Source of the DNA: Falsiroseomonas sp051859025
GTDB taxonomy: Bacteria > Pseudomonadota > Alphaproteobacteria > Acetobacterales > Acetobacteraceae
DNA: 64,000 nt
Reading direction: 5' to 3'
Assembly (NCBI RefSeq): GCF_051859025.1
Contig: NZ_JBHYGL010000001.1
Span: forward strand, 248,001 to 312,000
Positions 25,339 to 33,275 of the stretch are shown piece by piece. Below the pieces are notes generated by a model that saw only the letters and a program-made list of their open reading frames with translations, ran no database searches and was not told the DNA's origin. Numbering within the stretch: the stretch's first letter is position 1; each line of letters begins with the position of its first letter. A program made the translations under genes and the position numbers.

Positions 25339-26616
25339 TCAGCGATAAATCAGCGTCGGCAGCCACATCACCATGCCCGGCCAATAGGTCACCAGCGCCA
25401 GGCAGATGAAGAGCGGGATGAGGAAGGGCGCGCAGGCCCGCGTCGTCTGTTCGAAGGTCAGGCCGGAGACGCGCGCCAGGATATACAGCACCATGCCCAC
25501 CGGCGGCGTCAGCAGCCCGATCATCAGGTTCAGCACCATGATGATGCCGAAATGCACGGGATCGACGCCGATCGCGATCATCAGCGGCAGCAGCACCGGC
25601 ACCAGGATGGTGATGGCGGCGATCGTCTCCAGGAAGCAGCCCACCACCAGCAGCAGGATATTCACCAGCAGCAGGACCAGGAGGGGATTGTCGGTGATGG
25701 CGAGCACCGCGCCCGCCACTTCCTCCGTCACCCGCGTGGTGGTGATGAGCCAGCCGAAGATGGAAGCGCCCGCCACGATCAGCAGCACCACCGCCGTCGT
25801 CTCGATCGTCTCCATCGTCACGCGCATCAGGCCGCGGAAGGTCAGCGTGCGGTACACCACCATGCCGAGGAACAGCGCATAGAAGGTGGCGGCGATGGCG
25901 GCTTCGGTCGGCGTGAAGGCGCCGCTCGTCATGCCGCCGACCAGCAGCACCGGCGTCATCAGCGGCAGGAAGGCGCGCTTGGCGGTGTAGCGCAGCCGCG
26001 TCCAGCGGAACTCCGCATCCCGCCCGAAGCCGCGGAAATGCGCGACCCAGGCGACGGAAGCCATGAGCGTCAGCGCCATCAGCAACCCCGGGATCAGCCC
26101 CGCCGCGAACAACTGGCCGACGGATGCATTGGCGGAGACGCCATAGATCACCAGCGGCAGCGATGGCGGGATGATCGGCCCGATGGTGGCGGAGGCACCC
26201 GTGAGGCCGACGGCGAAGGGCAGGGGATAGCCATGCTCCTTCATCGCCTTGATCTCGATATTGCCGAGCCCGCCGGCATCCGCGACCGCCGTACCCGACA
26301 TGCCCGCGAAGATCACGGACCCCACGACATTCACATGGCCGAGCCCACCCTTCAGCCATCCCACCAACGCGGTTGCGAAGCTGTAGATGCGTTCGGTGAT
26401 GCCGGCGGAATTCATCAGGCTGCCGGACATGACGAAGAAGGGGATGGCGAGCAGCGGGAAGCTGTCCACGCCCGACGCCATGCGGTGCAGCACCACCAGC
26501 GGCGGCACCGACTGGTCGAACCACACATAGATCAGCGAACCCGCACCGAGCGCCACGGCCACGGGCACGCCGAGCAGCATCAGGCCGAGGAAGCCCGCGA
26601 AGAGAATCCAGGTCAT
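25339..26616 (-). CDS. dctM: TRAP transporter large permease subunit (DctM type)
   Basis: A 425-residue inner-membrane protein starting MTWILFAGFLGLMLLGVPVAVALG, with about 11-12 hydrophobic helices. DctM hallmarks are SFPLLAIPFFVMSGSLMNSAGITERI near residue 55, MSGTAVADAGGLGNIEIKAM near 100 and GASATIGPIIPPSLPLVIYG near 140. It forms the ion-coupled transport channel with DctQ for a substrate delivered by a DctP receptor. The start at 26616 lies 10 bp after the dctQ stop; the longer upstream frame is not protein-like. The DctP gene is 2-3 kb away at 28409-29410, with an enolase gene between, so transport and dehydration of a sugar acid are probably linked. Confidence 0.9.
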   Translation of the reverse strand: MTWILFAGFLGLMLLGVPVAVALGAGSLIYVWFDQSVPPLVVLHRMASGVDSFPLLAIPFFVMSGSLMNSAGITERIYSFATALVGWLKGGLGHVNVVGSVIFAGMSGTAVADAGGLGNIEIKAMKEHGYPLPFAVGLTGASATIGPIIPPSLPLVIYGVSANASVGQLFAAGLIPGLLMALTLMASVAWVAHFRGFGRDAEFRWTRLRYTAKRAFLPLMTPVLLVGGMTSGAFTPTEAAIAATFYALFLGMVVYRTLTFRGLMRVTMETIETTAVVLLIVAGASIFGWLITTTRVTEEVAGAVLAITDNPLLVLLLVNILLLVVGCFLETIAAITILVPVLLPLMIAIGVDPVHFGIIMVLNLMIGLLTPPVGMVLYILARVSGLTFEQTTRACAPFLIPLFICLALVTYWPGMVMWLPTLIYR

Positions 26617-26626
26617 CGGGCCGCCT

Positions 26627-27196
26627 TCACAGATGCACGCCGCCGAGGGAGGGATCCTCGACACGTTCCGGCTCCCCCCGCCGGAAACGCAGGATGGCGG
26701 CCTGCGCGGCGCGCAGCGTGGTCAGCACCAGGCCGACCAGGATCGAGAGATAGACCCAGGACAGGGGCACATCGATGACGACCATGGGCTGGAACTGCAT
26801 GGCCTGCGCTACCTGCCAGCAGAGGTAGCACAGGATGGCGTAGAAGCCCGTGGCGACGATGTTGGCCGCCAGGAACAGCCATCGCCGCGGCGCCCGCGGC
26901 AGCATGGTGGGCATGAATTCCACCGCGATATGCGTGCCCCGCCGCGCCGCCATGGCGCTGCCGGTGAAGGTCAGCACCATCAGCAGGTAGCGCGCGATCT
27001 CCTCCGTCCAGGCGATGCTGTCATTCAGGATGTAGCGGCTGAAGAACTGCAGGAACACCACGCCGGCCAGCGCCCAGAACAGCAGGACGGAAAGCCAGTC
27101 CTCCGGCGCCAGATCCGCCTTCTCCTCCGGCGCATCGGCCACTTCCTGCGTCAGCGCGACGAAGAGATCGTCGTCATCGGTGCCTTTTGGCTGCAC
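26627..27196 (-). CDS. dctQ: TRAP transporter small permease subunit (DctQ type)
   Basis: A 189-residue protein with four hydrophobic helices in its C-terminal 150 residues (WLSVLLFWALAGVVFLQFFS, IARYLLMVLTFTGSAMAARRGTHI, WLFLAANIVATGFYAILCYL and LSWVYLSILVGLVLTTLRA). The R-x-G-T-H-I segment is a DctQ hallmark. The start is taken as GTG at 27196 because a GGGAGC ribosome site lies 10 bp upstream; no ATG fits. The first 45 residues are acidic and cytoplasmic (GTDDDDLFVALTQEVADAPEE), longer than in many DctQ proteins. It shares a 67-bp divergent region with the enolase-superfamily gene. Confidence 0.85.
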   Translation of the reverse strand: MQPKGTDDDDLFVALTQEVADAPEEKADLAPEDWLSVLLFWALAGVVFLQFFSRYILNDSIAWTEEIARYLLMVLTFTGSAMAARRGTHIAVEFMPTMLPRAPRRWLFLAANIVATGFYAILCYLCWQVAQAMQFQPMVVIDVPLSWVYLSILVGLVLTTLRAAQAAILRFRRGEPERVEDPSLGGVHL

Positions 27197-27228
27197 GACA
27201 TTAATGCTCCCACGGACGCGGTTCGACC

Positions 27229-27262
27229 CTATCATTCCGGCCAGCAAAGGGAGGAATGATAG
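27229..27262. promoter_or_regulatory. 10-bp perfect inverted repeat covering the ribosome site of the enolase gene
   Basis: CTATCATTCC (27229-27238) and GGAATGATAG (27253-27262) are perfect inverted partners with a 14-bp spacer. The right arm overlaps the GGGAGGAA ribosome site of the gene starting at 27264. It could be the operator for the divergent dctQM/enolase pair, or an mRNA hairpin that hides the ribosome site. Confidence 0.6.
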
Positions 27263-27263
27263 C

Positions 27264-28376
27264 ATGTCCAGGATCGAACGATTGGAAATCCTGCAGGTGG
27301 ATCTGCCGCCGAAGGTGGTCCGCAGCGACGCGATCCAGTCCTTCGCGACGCAGGAGACGCCGATGATGCGTATCACCGACAGCGATGGCGCGACGGGCAT
27401 CGGCTACAGCTACACCATCGGCCAGGGCGGATCGTCCATCGTGGCCCTGCTGCGCGACCACCTCGGCCCGATGCTGCTGGGGCGAGACGCCGACTGCATC
27501 GATGCGATCTGGCACGATCTTTTCATGAAGACGCACGCGCTTAGCGTCGGCCCGCTGGTGGCACTCAGCCTCGCCGCCATCGACACGGCGCTGTGGGATC
27601 TGCGGGGGAAGAAGACCGGCCTGCCGCTGCACAAGCTGGCCGGCGGCGCCAAGCCGCGCATCCCCGTCTACACCACCGAAGGCGGCTGGCTGCACATGAG
27701 CCAGGCGGAGATCGTGGCCGAAGCGGAAGCAGCACTCGCCAACGGCTTTGCCGGCACCAAGATCAAGGTCGGCCGTGCCACGGTGCAGGAAGACATCACG
27801 CGGCTTTCCGCCGTGCGCCGCGTCGTCGGTGATGGCTTCCAGGTCATGACCGATGCGAATCAGGGCTTCACGGTGGCGGAAGCCATCCGCCGTGCCGGTG
27901 CCTTCGAACAGGCCGGGCTCGACCTCGCCTGGTATGAGGAACCGCTGCCGGCGGAGGATGTGGAAGGCCATGTCCGGCTCTCCGCCGCGACGCGCATCCC
28001 TGTCGCCGTCGGCGAAAGCCTGTATCACCCCGCGCAGTTCCGTGACTACCTGGCGCGTGGCGCGTGCTCCATCGTGCAGGTGGATGTCGCGCGCATCGGC
28101 GGCATCACGCCCTGGCTGAAGACCGCGCATCTGGCGGAGGCCTTCAACGTCCCGGTCTGCCCGCATTTCCTGATGGAGCTTCACCTGCCGCTGGTCTGCG
28201 CGGTGCCGAACGGGGCGTGGCTGGAACACATTCCGCAACTCGATGACATCGCGGCGAGCCGCGTGGTGGTGAAGGATGGCTTCGCCACGCCGCCGGAGGC
28301 GCCGGGCAATGGCATCGAGTGGGACGAGGCGGAGATCGCGCGGCGGCAAGCCTTCACACCGATCGTGCTCCGCTAG
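27264..28376 (+). CDS. Mandelate racemase-group enolase-superfamily enzyme (probable sugar acid dehydratase)
   Basis: A 370-residue enzyme with the full mandelate-racemase catalytic set: the K-x-K pair Lys166/Lys168 (GTKIKVGR), metal ligands Asp197 (MTDANQG), Glu225 or Glu226 (YEEPL) and Glu251 (VGESLYH), the Asp274/His301 dyad (VQVDVARIGG, CPHF) and Glu321. The spacing closely follows mandelate racemase. Members abstract the proton next to a carboxylate; most are acid-sugar dehydratases, fewer are racemases. Lying between TRAP dctQM and dctP, it probably dehydrates the imported sugar acid to a 2-keto-3-deoxy acid. The start has a strong GGGAGGAA site. Its end shares a hairpin terminator with dctP. 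Confidence 0.86.
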   Translation: MSRIERLEILQVDLPPKVVRSDAIQSFATQETPMMRITDSDGATGIGYSYTIGQGGSSIVALLRDHLGPMLLGRDADCIDAIWHDLFMKTHALSVGPLVALSLAAIDTALWDLRGKKTGLPLHKLAGGAKPRIPVYTTEGGWLHMSQAEIVAEAEAALANGFAGTKIKVGRATVQEDITRLSAVRRVVGDGFQVMTDANQGFTVAEAIRRAGAFEQAGLDLAWYEEPLPAEDVEGHVRLSAATRIPVAVGESLYHPAQFRDYLARGACSIVQVDVARIGGITPWLKTAHLAEAFNVPVCPHFLMELHLPLVCAVPNGAWLEHIPQLDDIAASRVVVKDGFATPPEAPGNGIEWDEAEIARRQAFTPIVLR

Positions 28377-28381
28377 GGAAA

Positions 28382-28401
28382 GCCGGGCCGCGAGGCCCGG
28401 C
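28382..28401. terminator. Bidirectional hairpin between enolase and dctP genes
   Basis: A perfect 8-bp stem GCCGGGCC-GCGA-GGCCCGGC lies between the two convergent genes. On the minus strand it is followed by TTTCCC, so it most likely ends the dctP transcript. Confidence 0.6.
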
Positions 28402-28408
28402 GCCCCGT

Positions 28409-29410
28409 TCAGCCGGCGCGGGATGCGATGGCCTGCAGGCGGTCGTAATGCTCCCGCGTCCAGCCCGCGCCCGCGGCGGCGTCATTGTGCAGCGGCTGCG
28501 CCACGGCGCGGAAGGCGGCGCGGTCCGGGCGCTGCACGGTCTTGCCCTGGGTGGTGAACCACGCCGGCAATGCGAGCTCCGCTGCGCGGATCTCATTCGT
28601 CGCGCGCGTCGCGCCCTCCCTCAGTACCTCCGTGAACACGGCCTTGTCGGCATCGTTCAGGCGGCGCCAGGTGTTGCCGGACACGATCGTCAGTAGGCTT
28701 TCCGTGATGTGCGCGGTCAGCGAGATATGCGTTTGCACCTCATGGAATTTCTTCGCCTGGATGGTCGGCAGCGGATTCTCCTGCCCGTCCACCGTGCCCT
28801 GCTGGAGCGCGAGATAGACCTCCGCGAAGGCGATCGGCGTGGCGTTGGCGCCGACGCTGCGCGTGAACATGAGGAAGAGGGGCGCCTGCGGCACGCGCAG
28901 CTTCATGCCGCGCATATCCTCCGGCCGCATGACGGACCGGTTCGCGGTGACATGGCGTTCGCCGTAATAGGTCAGCGCGAGGGACTGGTGGTTGGTCTGG
29001 CGGTTGTAGCCGGCCATCATGTCGCGCAGCAGGTCGCTTTCGCGATACGCCATGAAGTGCTCGAAATCCCGCAGCACATAGGGCGCGTTGGTGATCGCGA
29101 TGGGGCGGAAGGTGGCGCCGGCGAAGGCGACGCCGGTGTAGATCATGTCCACGGTGCCGAGCGCCAGGCCCTGGTTGATCGTGGGCTCATTGCCCAGCGC
29201 CGAGGCCGGGAAAACCTCGATCGCCCAGCGGTTCTGCGTGCGTTGCTGGATCTGCTGCGCGGCCCAGAGTGCCTGCGTGTGATAGGCCTCATTGGTCTCA
29301 TACACATGCGCCCAGCGAAGCCGCGTCTGCGCCTGCGCCGCGCGGCCCATCAGGGCGGGGGCGGCGATGGCGGTGCCGAGCAATGCGCGGCGACCAGTGA
29401 TGATGGACAT
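28409..29410 (-). CDS. dctP: TRAP transporter substrate-binding protein (DctP type)
   Basis: A 333-residue periplasmic receptor. MSIITGRRALLGTAIAAPALMGRAAQAQ is a twin-arginine-type signal peptide. The body shows DctP features: WAHVYETNEAYHTQALWAAQQIQ, VFPASALGNEPTINQGLALGTVDMI, the carboxylate-clamping arginine in LRVPQAPLF and the VYLALQQGTVDGQENPL segment. It should feed the DctQM permease at 25339-27196, on the same strand beyond the enolase gene. The start at 29410 is chosen over an ATG seven codons earlier because it begins a normal leader. Ligand inferred to be a sugar acid from the enolase context. Confidence 0.88.
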   Translation of the reverse strand: MSIITGRRALLGTAIAAPALMGRAAQAQTRLRWAHVYETNEAYHTQALWAAQQIQQRTQNRWAIEVFPASALGNEPTINQGLALGTVDMIYTGVAFAGATFRPIAITNAPYVLRDFEHFMAYRESDLLRDMMAGYNRQTNHQSLALTYYGERHVTANRSVMRPEDMRGMKLRVPQAPLFLMFTRSVGANATPIAFAEVYLALQQGTVDGQENPLPTIQAKKFHEVQTHISLTAHITESLLTIVSGNTWRRLNDADKAVFTEVLREGATRATNEIRAAELALPAWFTTQGKTVQRPDRAAFRAVAQPLHNDAAAGAGWTREHYDRLQAIASRAG

Positions 29411-29514
29411 GCTGCAACCTCCCACAGGCACCGGTTGGTCCGGCGCGTCATTCCGGGGGGAGCATGGGCGGGGCCGGGGGCGCGCTGCAAGCCCGCCATG
29501 CGGCGGCGGGGTGG

Positions 29515-30408
29515 CTACCAGCCGGTAGCGACCAGCGCCTCCACCGCCGCGCGGCCAGGCGCTGCATCCCAGCCGCTGCCCTTGGCGGCTTTCAGCGCGG
29601 CGGCGGCGGTGGCGAAGCGGGCGGCCTGCGGCACCGCTTCACCCTCCGCAATGGCCAGCGCATAGGCGCCGTGGAAGACATCGCCGCACCCCGTGGTGTC
29701 CACCGCCTGGACCACGGGGGCGGGCAGGAGACGCGCTTCGCCATCGCGCCACCACAGGCTGCCCGCGGCGCCGAGCGTGACGGCCAGCACGGCATCGAAG
29801 CGCGCGGCGACGGCGGCGAGCGCCTCGGCGGGATGGTCGATGCCGGTGAACTCCCGCAGGCCACGCTCGGAGAACAGGATGTGGTCCGCCATCGGCGCCA
29901 GGCGGTGCAGGATGTCGCCGGCGCCGACTTCCCCATCGAGCACGCGGGGGATGCCCATGGCGCAGGCGAGCGTGAAGGCGTGGGCGGCGCCATCCGCCCA
30001 GCGGGGATCGGCCATCACGGCGGCGACGCCATCCAGCGTGAAGCGCGGCGCCTCCACCAGGCCGGCGCCGGGGAAGACGGCCAGGATGCGCTCGCCATCC
30101 GGGTCCACCAGCACCGCCGAATTGGGCGTGATGCCGCCGGGCGCCACCAGTTCCGGCAGATGCCGCACGCCCCGCGCCGCTAACCCCGCGCGCAGCCACT
30201 CGCCTGCGGGATCATCGCCCGTGCGCCCGACCCAGAGCGCATCGCCCCCGAGCCTGGCCACGGCGACGGAGGCCGTCGCCGCCATGCCCCCGCCGACATC
30301 GCTGTAGCCCGCGGCGATATACTTGCCGGGCGCCGGCGGCAGGCGCGGCATGCGGTAGGTGCGGTCGAGCGCGGCCATGCCAATACAGGCGATGCGGGGG
30401 GCGGTCAT
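29515..30408 (-). CDS. PfkB-family sugar kinase resembling sulfofructose kinase YihV
   Basis: A 297-residue ribokinase-fold enzyme with the C-terminal signature DTTGCGDVFHGAYALA (catalytic Asp in G-x-G-D) and N-terminal VGGGMAATASVAVARLGG. From memory it aligns unusually well with E. coli YihV, the 6-deoxy-6-sulfofructose kinase: IACIGMAALDRTYRMPRLPP, PGKYIAAGYSDVGGG, ADPRWADGAAHAFTLA and VLDGEVGAGDI have close YihV counterparts. That suggests a phosphorylated ketose product, but no sulfoquinovose aldolase, isomerase or sulfoquinovosidase is nearby. The divergent DeoR regulator (76 bp between starts) parallels YihV/YihW. 2-keto-3-deoxygluconate kinase is the main alternative, given the enolase and TRAP genes next door. 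Confidence 0.75.
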   Translation of the reverse strand: MTAPRIACIGMAALDRTYRMPRLPPAPGKYIAAGYSDVGGGMAATASVAVARLGGDALWVGRTGDDPAGEWLRAGLAARGVRHLPELVAPGGITPNSAVLVDPDGERILAVFPGAGLVEAPRFTLDGVAAVMADPRWADGAAHAFTLACAMGIPRVLDGEVGAGDILHRLAPMADHILFSERGLREFTGIDHPAEALAAVAARFDAVLAVTLGAAGSLWWRDGEARLLPAPVVQAVDTTGCGDVFHGAYALAIAEGEAVPQAARFATAAAALKAAKGSGWDAAPGRAAVEALVATGW

Positions 30409-30466
30409 GCCGGAAGGTTGGCACCGGGCCCTCCACCCCGGAAGACCGGTTGGCGTCCCGCGATGA

Positions 30467-30484
30467 ATGTGGCACCTTCCACAT
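30467..30484. promoter_or_regulatory. Perfect inverted repeat next to the DeoR start, candidate operator
   Basis: ATGTGG-CACCTT-CCACAT (18 bp) lies directly before the DeoR-family ATG at 30485, inside the 76-bp region between the divergent kinase and regulator genes. Position and symmetry fit an autoregulatory operator. Confidence 0.5.
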
Positions 30485-31267
30485 ATGCCCCGCCGCCCGA
30501 GCGGCGCCCCGTCCAAGGCGGAGCGCCACCGCAGCATCCTCGCCGCCCTCGCCACCGATCCGACGGTGCGGATCTCCGCGCTCGCGGCGCAATTCGGCGT
30601 GGCGGCGGAGACGGTCCGCCGGGACATCGAGGAACTGACCAGCCAGGGCGCCGTCCGCCGGACCTATGGCGGGGCCAGCGTCGTCCATGCGGGGTTGCAG
30701 CCCGAATTGTCGTCCCGCGAAACCATGGCGGTGGCGGAGCGCGCGCGGATCGGCGCGGCGGCGGCCGCGATGCTCGCGCCGGGGGCGGTGGTGATGCTGG
30801 ATGCCGGCAGCACCACGGGCCATGCCGCACGGGCGCTGGCGGCGCGGGGCATGGCGGTCACCGTGCTCACCAACAGCTTGCGCGCGGCGCAGGATTTGGC
30901 CGACCACGCCCGCGTGATCCTCTGCCCCGGCGATGTCAGCGGGGCGGAACAGGGCGTCTATGGCCAGGAGACCGGTGACTTCCTGGCCCGCTTCAACGCC
31001 GATGTCGCCCTGGTTGGGGCAACAGGCCTGACGGCGGAAGGCCCCTGCGACGCCAATAGCCGCGCCGCCTGGGTGAAGCGCGCCATGCTGGCCCGCGCCA
31101 CCCGCCGCATCCTGCTGGCGGATTCGGAAAAATTCGGGCGGGAGGTGCTGGAACGCATCTGCCCGATGGCGGAACTCACGGACTTCGTCACCGATCGCGC
31201 CCCCGATGGCGCCCTGGCCCGGGCACTGGCGGAGGCCGGGGTGGCGGTGACAGTCGCGGGGCCGTGA
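30485..31267 (+). CDS. DeoR/GlpR-family transcriptional regulator
   Basis: A 260-residue repressor. The N-terminal winged helix (about residues 15-70) is textbook DeoR: ISALAAQFGVAAETVRRDIEELTSQGAVRRTYGGA. The C-terminal sugar-phosphate-sensing domain has LDAGSTTGHAARALA, VLTNSLRAAQDLA, VALVGATGLTAEG and ILLADSEKFGR. Such proteins respond to phosphorylated sugars; GlpR responds to glycerol-3-phosphate and YihW to sulfo-sugars. It heads a plus-strand row that runs through to glpD and diverges from the YihV-like kinase. An in-frame ATG at 30467 would start inside the inverted repeat, so 30485 is preferred. Confidence 0.87.
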   Translation: MPRRPSGAPSKAERHRSILAALATDPTVRISALAAQFGVAAETVRRDIEELTSQGAVRRTYGGASVVHAGLQPELSSRETMAVAERARIGAAAAAMLAPGAVVMLDAGSTTGHAARALAARGMAVTVLTNSLRAAQDLADHARVILCPGDVSGAEQGVYGQETGDFLARFNADVALVGATGLTAEGPCDANSRAAWVKRAMLARATRRILLADSEKFGREVLERICPMAELTDFVTDRAPDGALARALAEAGVAVTVAGP

Positions 31268-31282
31268 TCGCCCAGATCCTAT

Positions 31283-32188
31283 TTGACCCTCCACATCGAA
31301 TATCGTACCTGCCACAGTCATCAAAGCGTCACGAAAGCGCCCGCCCTGTCCGAGACCCGGCACCCCGCCCCGATCCCGCTGCACCAGGCCCCGCCCCGGG
31401 GGCTGGCCGGGCTGCGCTGGGTGCTGGCCGATATCGACGACACCATCACCACCCATGGGCGCCTCGACGCCAGCGCCTATGCCGCGCTGGAGAGGCTGCG
31501 CGACGCCGGCATCCAGGTGGTGCCCGTGACCGGCCGCCCCGCCGGCTGGTGCGACATGATCGCCCGCTTCTGGCCCGTCGCCGCCGTGGTGGGGGAGAAT
31601 GGGGCGCTCTGGTATTCGCTGGACCAGGCCGGCCGCCGCATGCGCCGCTGGACCGCCCAGCCGGAGGCCGAGCGCCTGGCCCGCCGCGCGACGCTCGATG
31701 CCCTGGCAGCGCAGGCGCTGAGCGAGGTGCCAGGCAGCGCCATCGCCGCCGACCAGCCCTTCCGCCTGTTCGATGTCGCCGTGGATTTCGCGGAGGATGT
31801 CGGGCCCTTGGCGCCTGGCGCCGCGGAGCGCATCGCGGCGATCTTCCAGGCGGGCGGCGCGGCCGCCAAGGTCTCCTCCATCCATGTGAATGCCTGGATG
31901 GGCGAATGGGACAAGCGCGCGGGGGTGGAGAATCTGTTTGCCACGCTGTGGCAGCCCCTGGATGACGTGCTCGGCCAGGTTGCCTTCCTCGGCGACAGCC
32001 CGAACGATGCGCCCATGTTCGGCAGGATCCCGCTTTCCGTGGGCGTCGCGAATGTCGCCCCCTTCCTGCCGGGCATGGCCACGCCGCCCGCCTACATCGC
32101 CAGCGCCGAGGGCGGCGCCGGCTTCGTCGAATTCACCGAGGCCGTGATCGCGGCCCGCAACAACACGGAGAGGAAGCACCACCCATGA
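31283..32188 (+). CDS. HAD-superfamily (type IIB) phosphatase
   Basis: About 301 residues if begun at the TTG at 31283; the true start may be internal because residues 1-40 are not conserved-looking. The HAD core is clear: motif I WVLADIDDTITTHG, motif II VPVTGRPAGW, and motif IV FLGDSPNDAPMF with a following VGVANV. Cof/sucrose-phosphatase-like HAD-IIB enzymes dephosphorylate sugar phosphates and related esters. The gene sits 15 bp after the DeoR gene and overlaps the binding-protein gene by 4 bp (ATGA). It may therefore release phosphate from, or modify, the compound carried by the downstream importer. Confidence 0.78.
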   Translation: MTLHIEYRTCHSHQSVTKAPALSETRHPAPIPLHQAPPRGLAGLRWVLADIDDTITTHGRLDASAYAALERLRDAGIQVVPVTGRPAGWCDMIARFWPVAAVVGENGALWYSLDQAGRRMRRWTAQPEAERLARRATLDALAAQALSEVPGSAIAADQPFRLFDVAVDFAEDVGPLAPGAAERIAAIFQAGGAAAKVSSIHVNAWMGEWDKRAGVENLFATLWQPLDDVLGQVAFLGDSPNDAPMFGRIPLSVGVANVAPFLPGMATPPAYIASAEGGAGFVEFTEAVIAARNNTERKHHP

Positions 32189-33273
32189 AGATTTTCGCCC
32201 CCGCCGCGGGTTTCGCGGTCGCGCTGATGGCGTCCATGCCCTGGGCAGCCTCCGCCCAGACGGCCGCCTGCGGCTTCCGCGGCTCACTCGACGAATCCTA
32301 TTGCGACGAGAACCGGGACATGGTCGCCGATGCGCCGCGCGAGGCATCGCGCCAGCGCGATCCGTCCACCCTCGTCTTCGCCTATACGCCGGTCGAGGAC
32401 CCCGCCCTCTATGCCAGCCAGTTCCGGCCGCTGCTGGACTACCTGACCAGCTGCACGGGCAAGCGCACCGTCTATTTCCAGGTGACGTCCAACGCCGCGC
32501 AGGTGGAGGCGATGCGATCCGGCCGCCTGCACATCGCCGGCTTCTCCACCGGCCCCACCGCCTTCGCCGTGAACCTGGCCGGCGCCGTTCCCTTCGCCAT
32601 CAAGGGCGGGCCGGAATCCTTCGAGAGCTATCGCGTCGTCACCATCGTGCGCGCCGACAGCAACATCCAGACGCTGGCGGACCTCAAGGGCCGGCGCGTG
32701 GCGCATACCTCCGCCACCTCCAACTCCGGCAATCTCGCGCCGCGCGCCTTCTTCCCGGGCCTCGGCCTGACGCCGGATACGGATTACCGCGTCGTCTATT
32801 CCGGCGGGCATGACCGCAGCGTGATGGGCGTGAATGCCGGGGACTACGATGCCGCGCCGGTGGCGTCCGACGTCTACAACCGCATGATCGGCCGCGGCCA
32901 GGTGCGGCGGGAGAATTTCCGCGTCATCTGGGAAAGCGACCCGTTCCCCACCAGCAGCTTCGCGCTGGCCCATGACCTGCGCCCCGAACTCGCGCAGCGC
33001 ATCCGCCAGTGCTTCTACGACTACCGCTTCCCCGAGCAGATGCGCCGCGACATGGGCGGCAATGACCGCTTCTGGCCGGCGAACTATGCCGAGCATTGGG
33101 CGCCCGTTCGCGCCGTGGCGGATGCGGTGAACGCCCCCTACAACCGCGCCGCCTTCGATGCCGAAAGCCGCCGTGAACTGGAGGCCGAGCAGCGCCGCAA
33201 CCAGCAGCGCCAGCAGCAGCAGCAGGCACCGGCCGCCACGCCGGCTGCCCCCGCCGCGCCGCGGGTGCAGTAA
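32185..33273 (+). CDS. Phosphonate/phosphate-type ABC transporter substrate-binding protein (PhnD family)
   Basis: A 362-residue periplasmic protein with signal peptide MKIFAPAAGFAVALMASMPW...ASAQ. The PhnD/PtxB-like core is LVFAYTPVEDPALYASQFRPLLDYL, SGRLHIAGFSTGPTAFAVNLAG, VAHTSATSNSGNLAPRAFF and VYSGGHDRSVMGVNAGDYDAAPVASD, the S-x-S-N/S-G helix end and GxHxxS region that clamp the phosphoryl group. After residue about 325 there is an odd Q/R- and then P/A-rich tail (RRNQQRQQQQQ, then AATPAAPAAP) absent from typical PhnD. Ligand could be a phosphonate, phosphate or phosphate ester; glpD in the operon favours a glycerol-phosphate-type compound. Confidence 0.82.
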   Translation: MKIFAPAAGFAVALMASMPWAASAQTAACGFRGSLDESYCDENRDMVADAPREASRQRDPSTLVFAYTPVEDPALYASQFRPLLDYLTSCTGKRTVYFQVTSNAAQVEAMRSGRLHIAGFSTGPTAFAVNLAGAVPFAIKGGPESFESYRVVTIVRADSNIQTLADLKGRRVAHTSATSNSGNLAPRAFFPGLGLTPDTDYRVVYSGGHDRSVMGVNAGDYDAAPVASDVYNRMIGRGQVRRENFRVIWESDPFPTSSFALAHDLRPELAQRIRQCFYDYRFPEQMRRDMGGNDRFWPANYAEHWAPVRAVADAVNAPYNRAAFDAESRRELEAEQRRNQQRQQQQQAPAATPAAPAAPRVQ

Positions 33274-33275
33274 CC

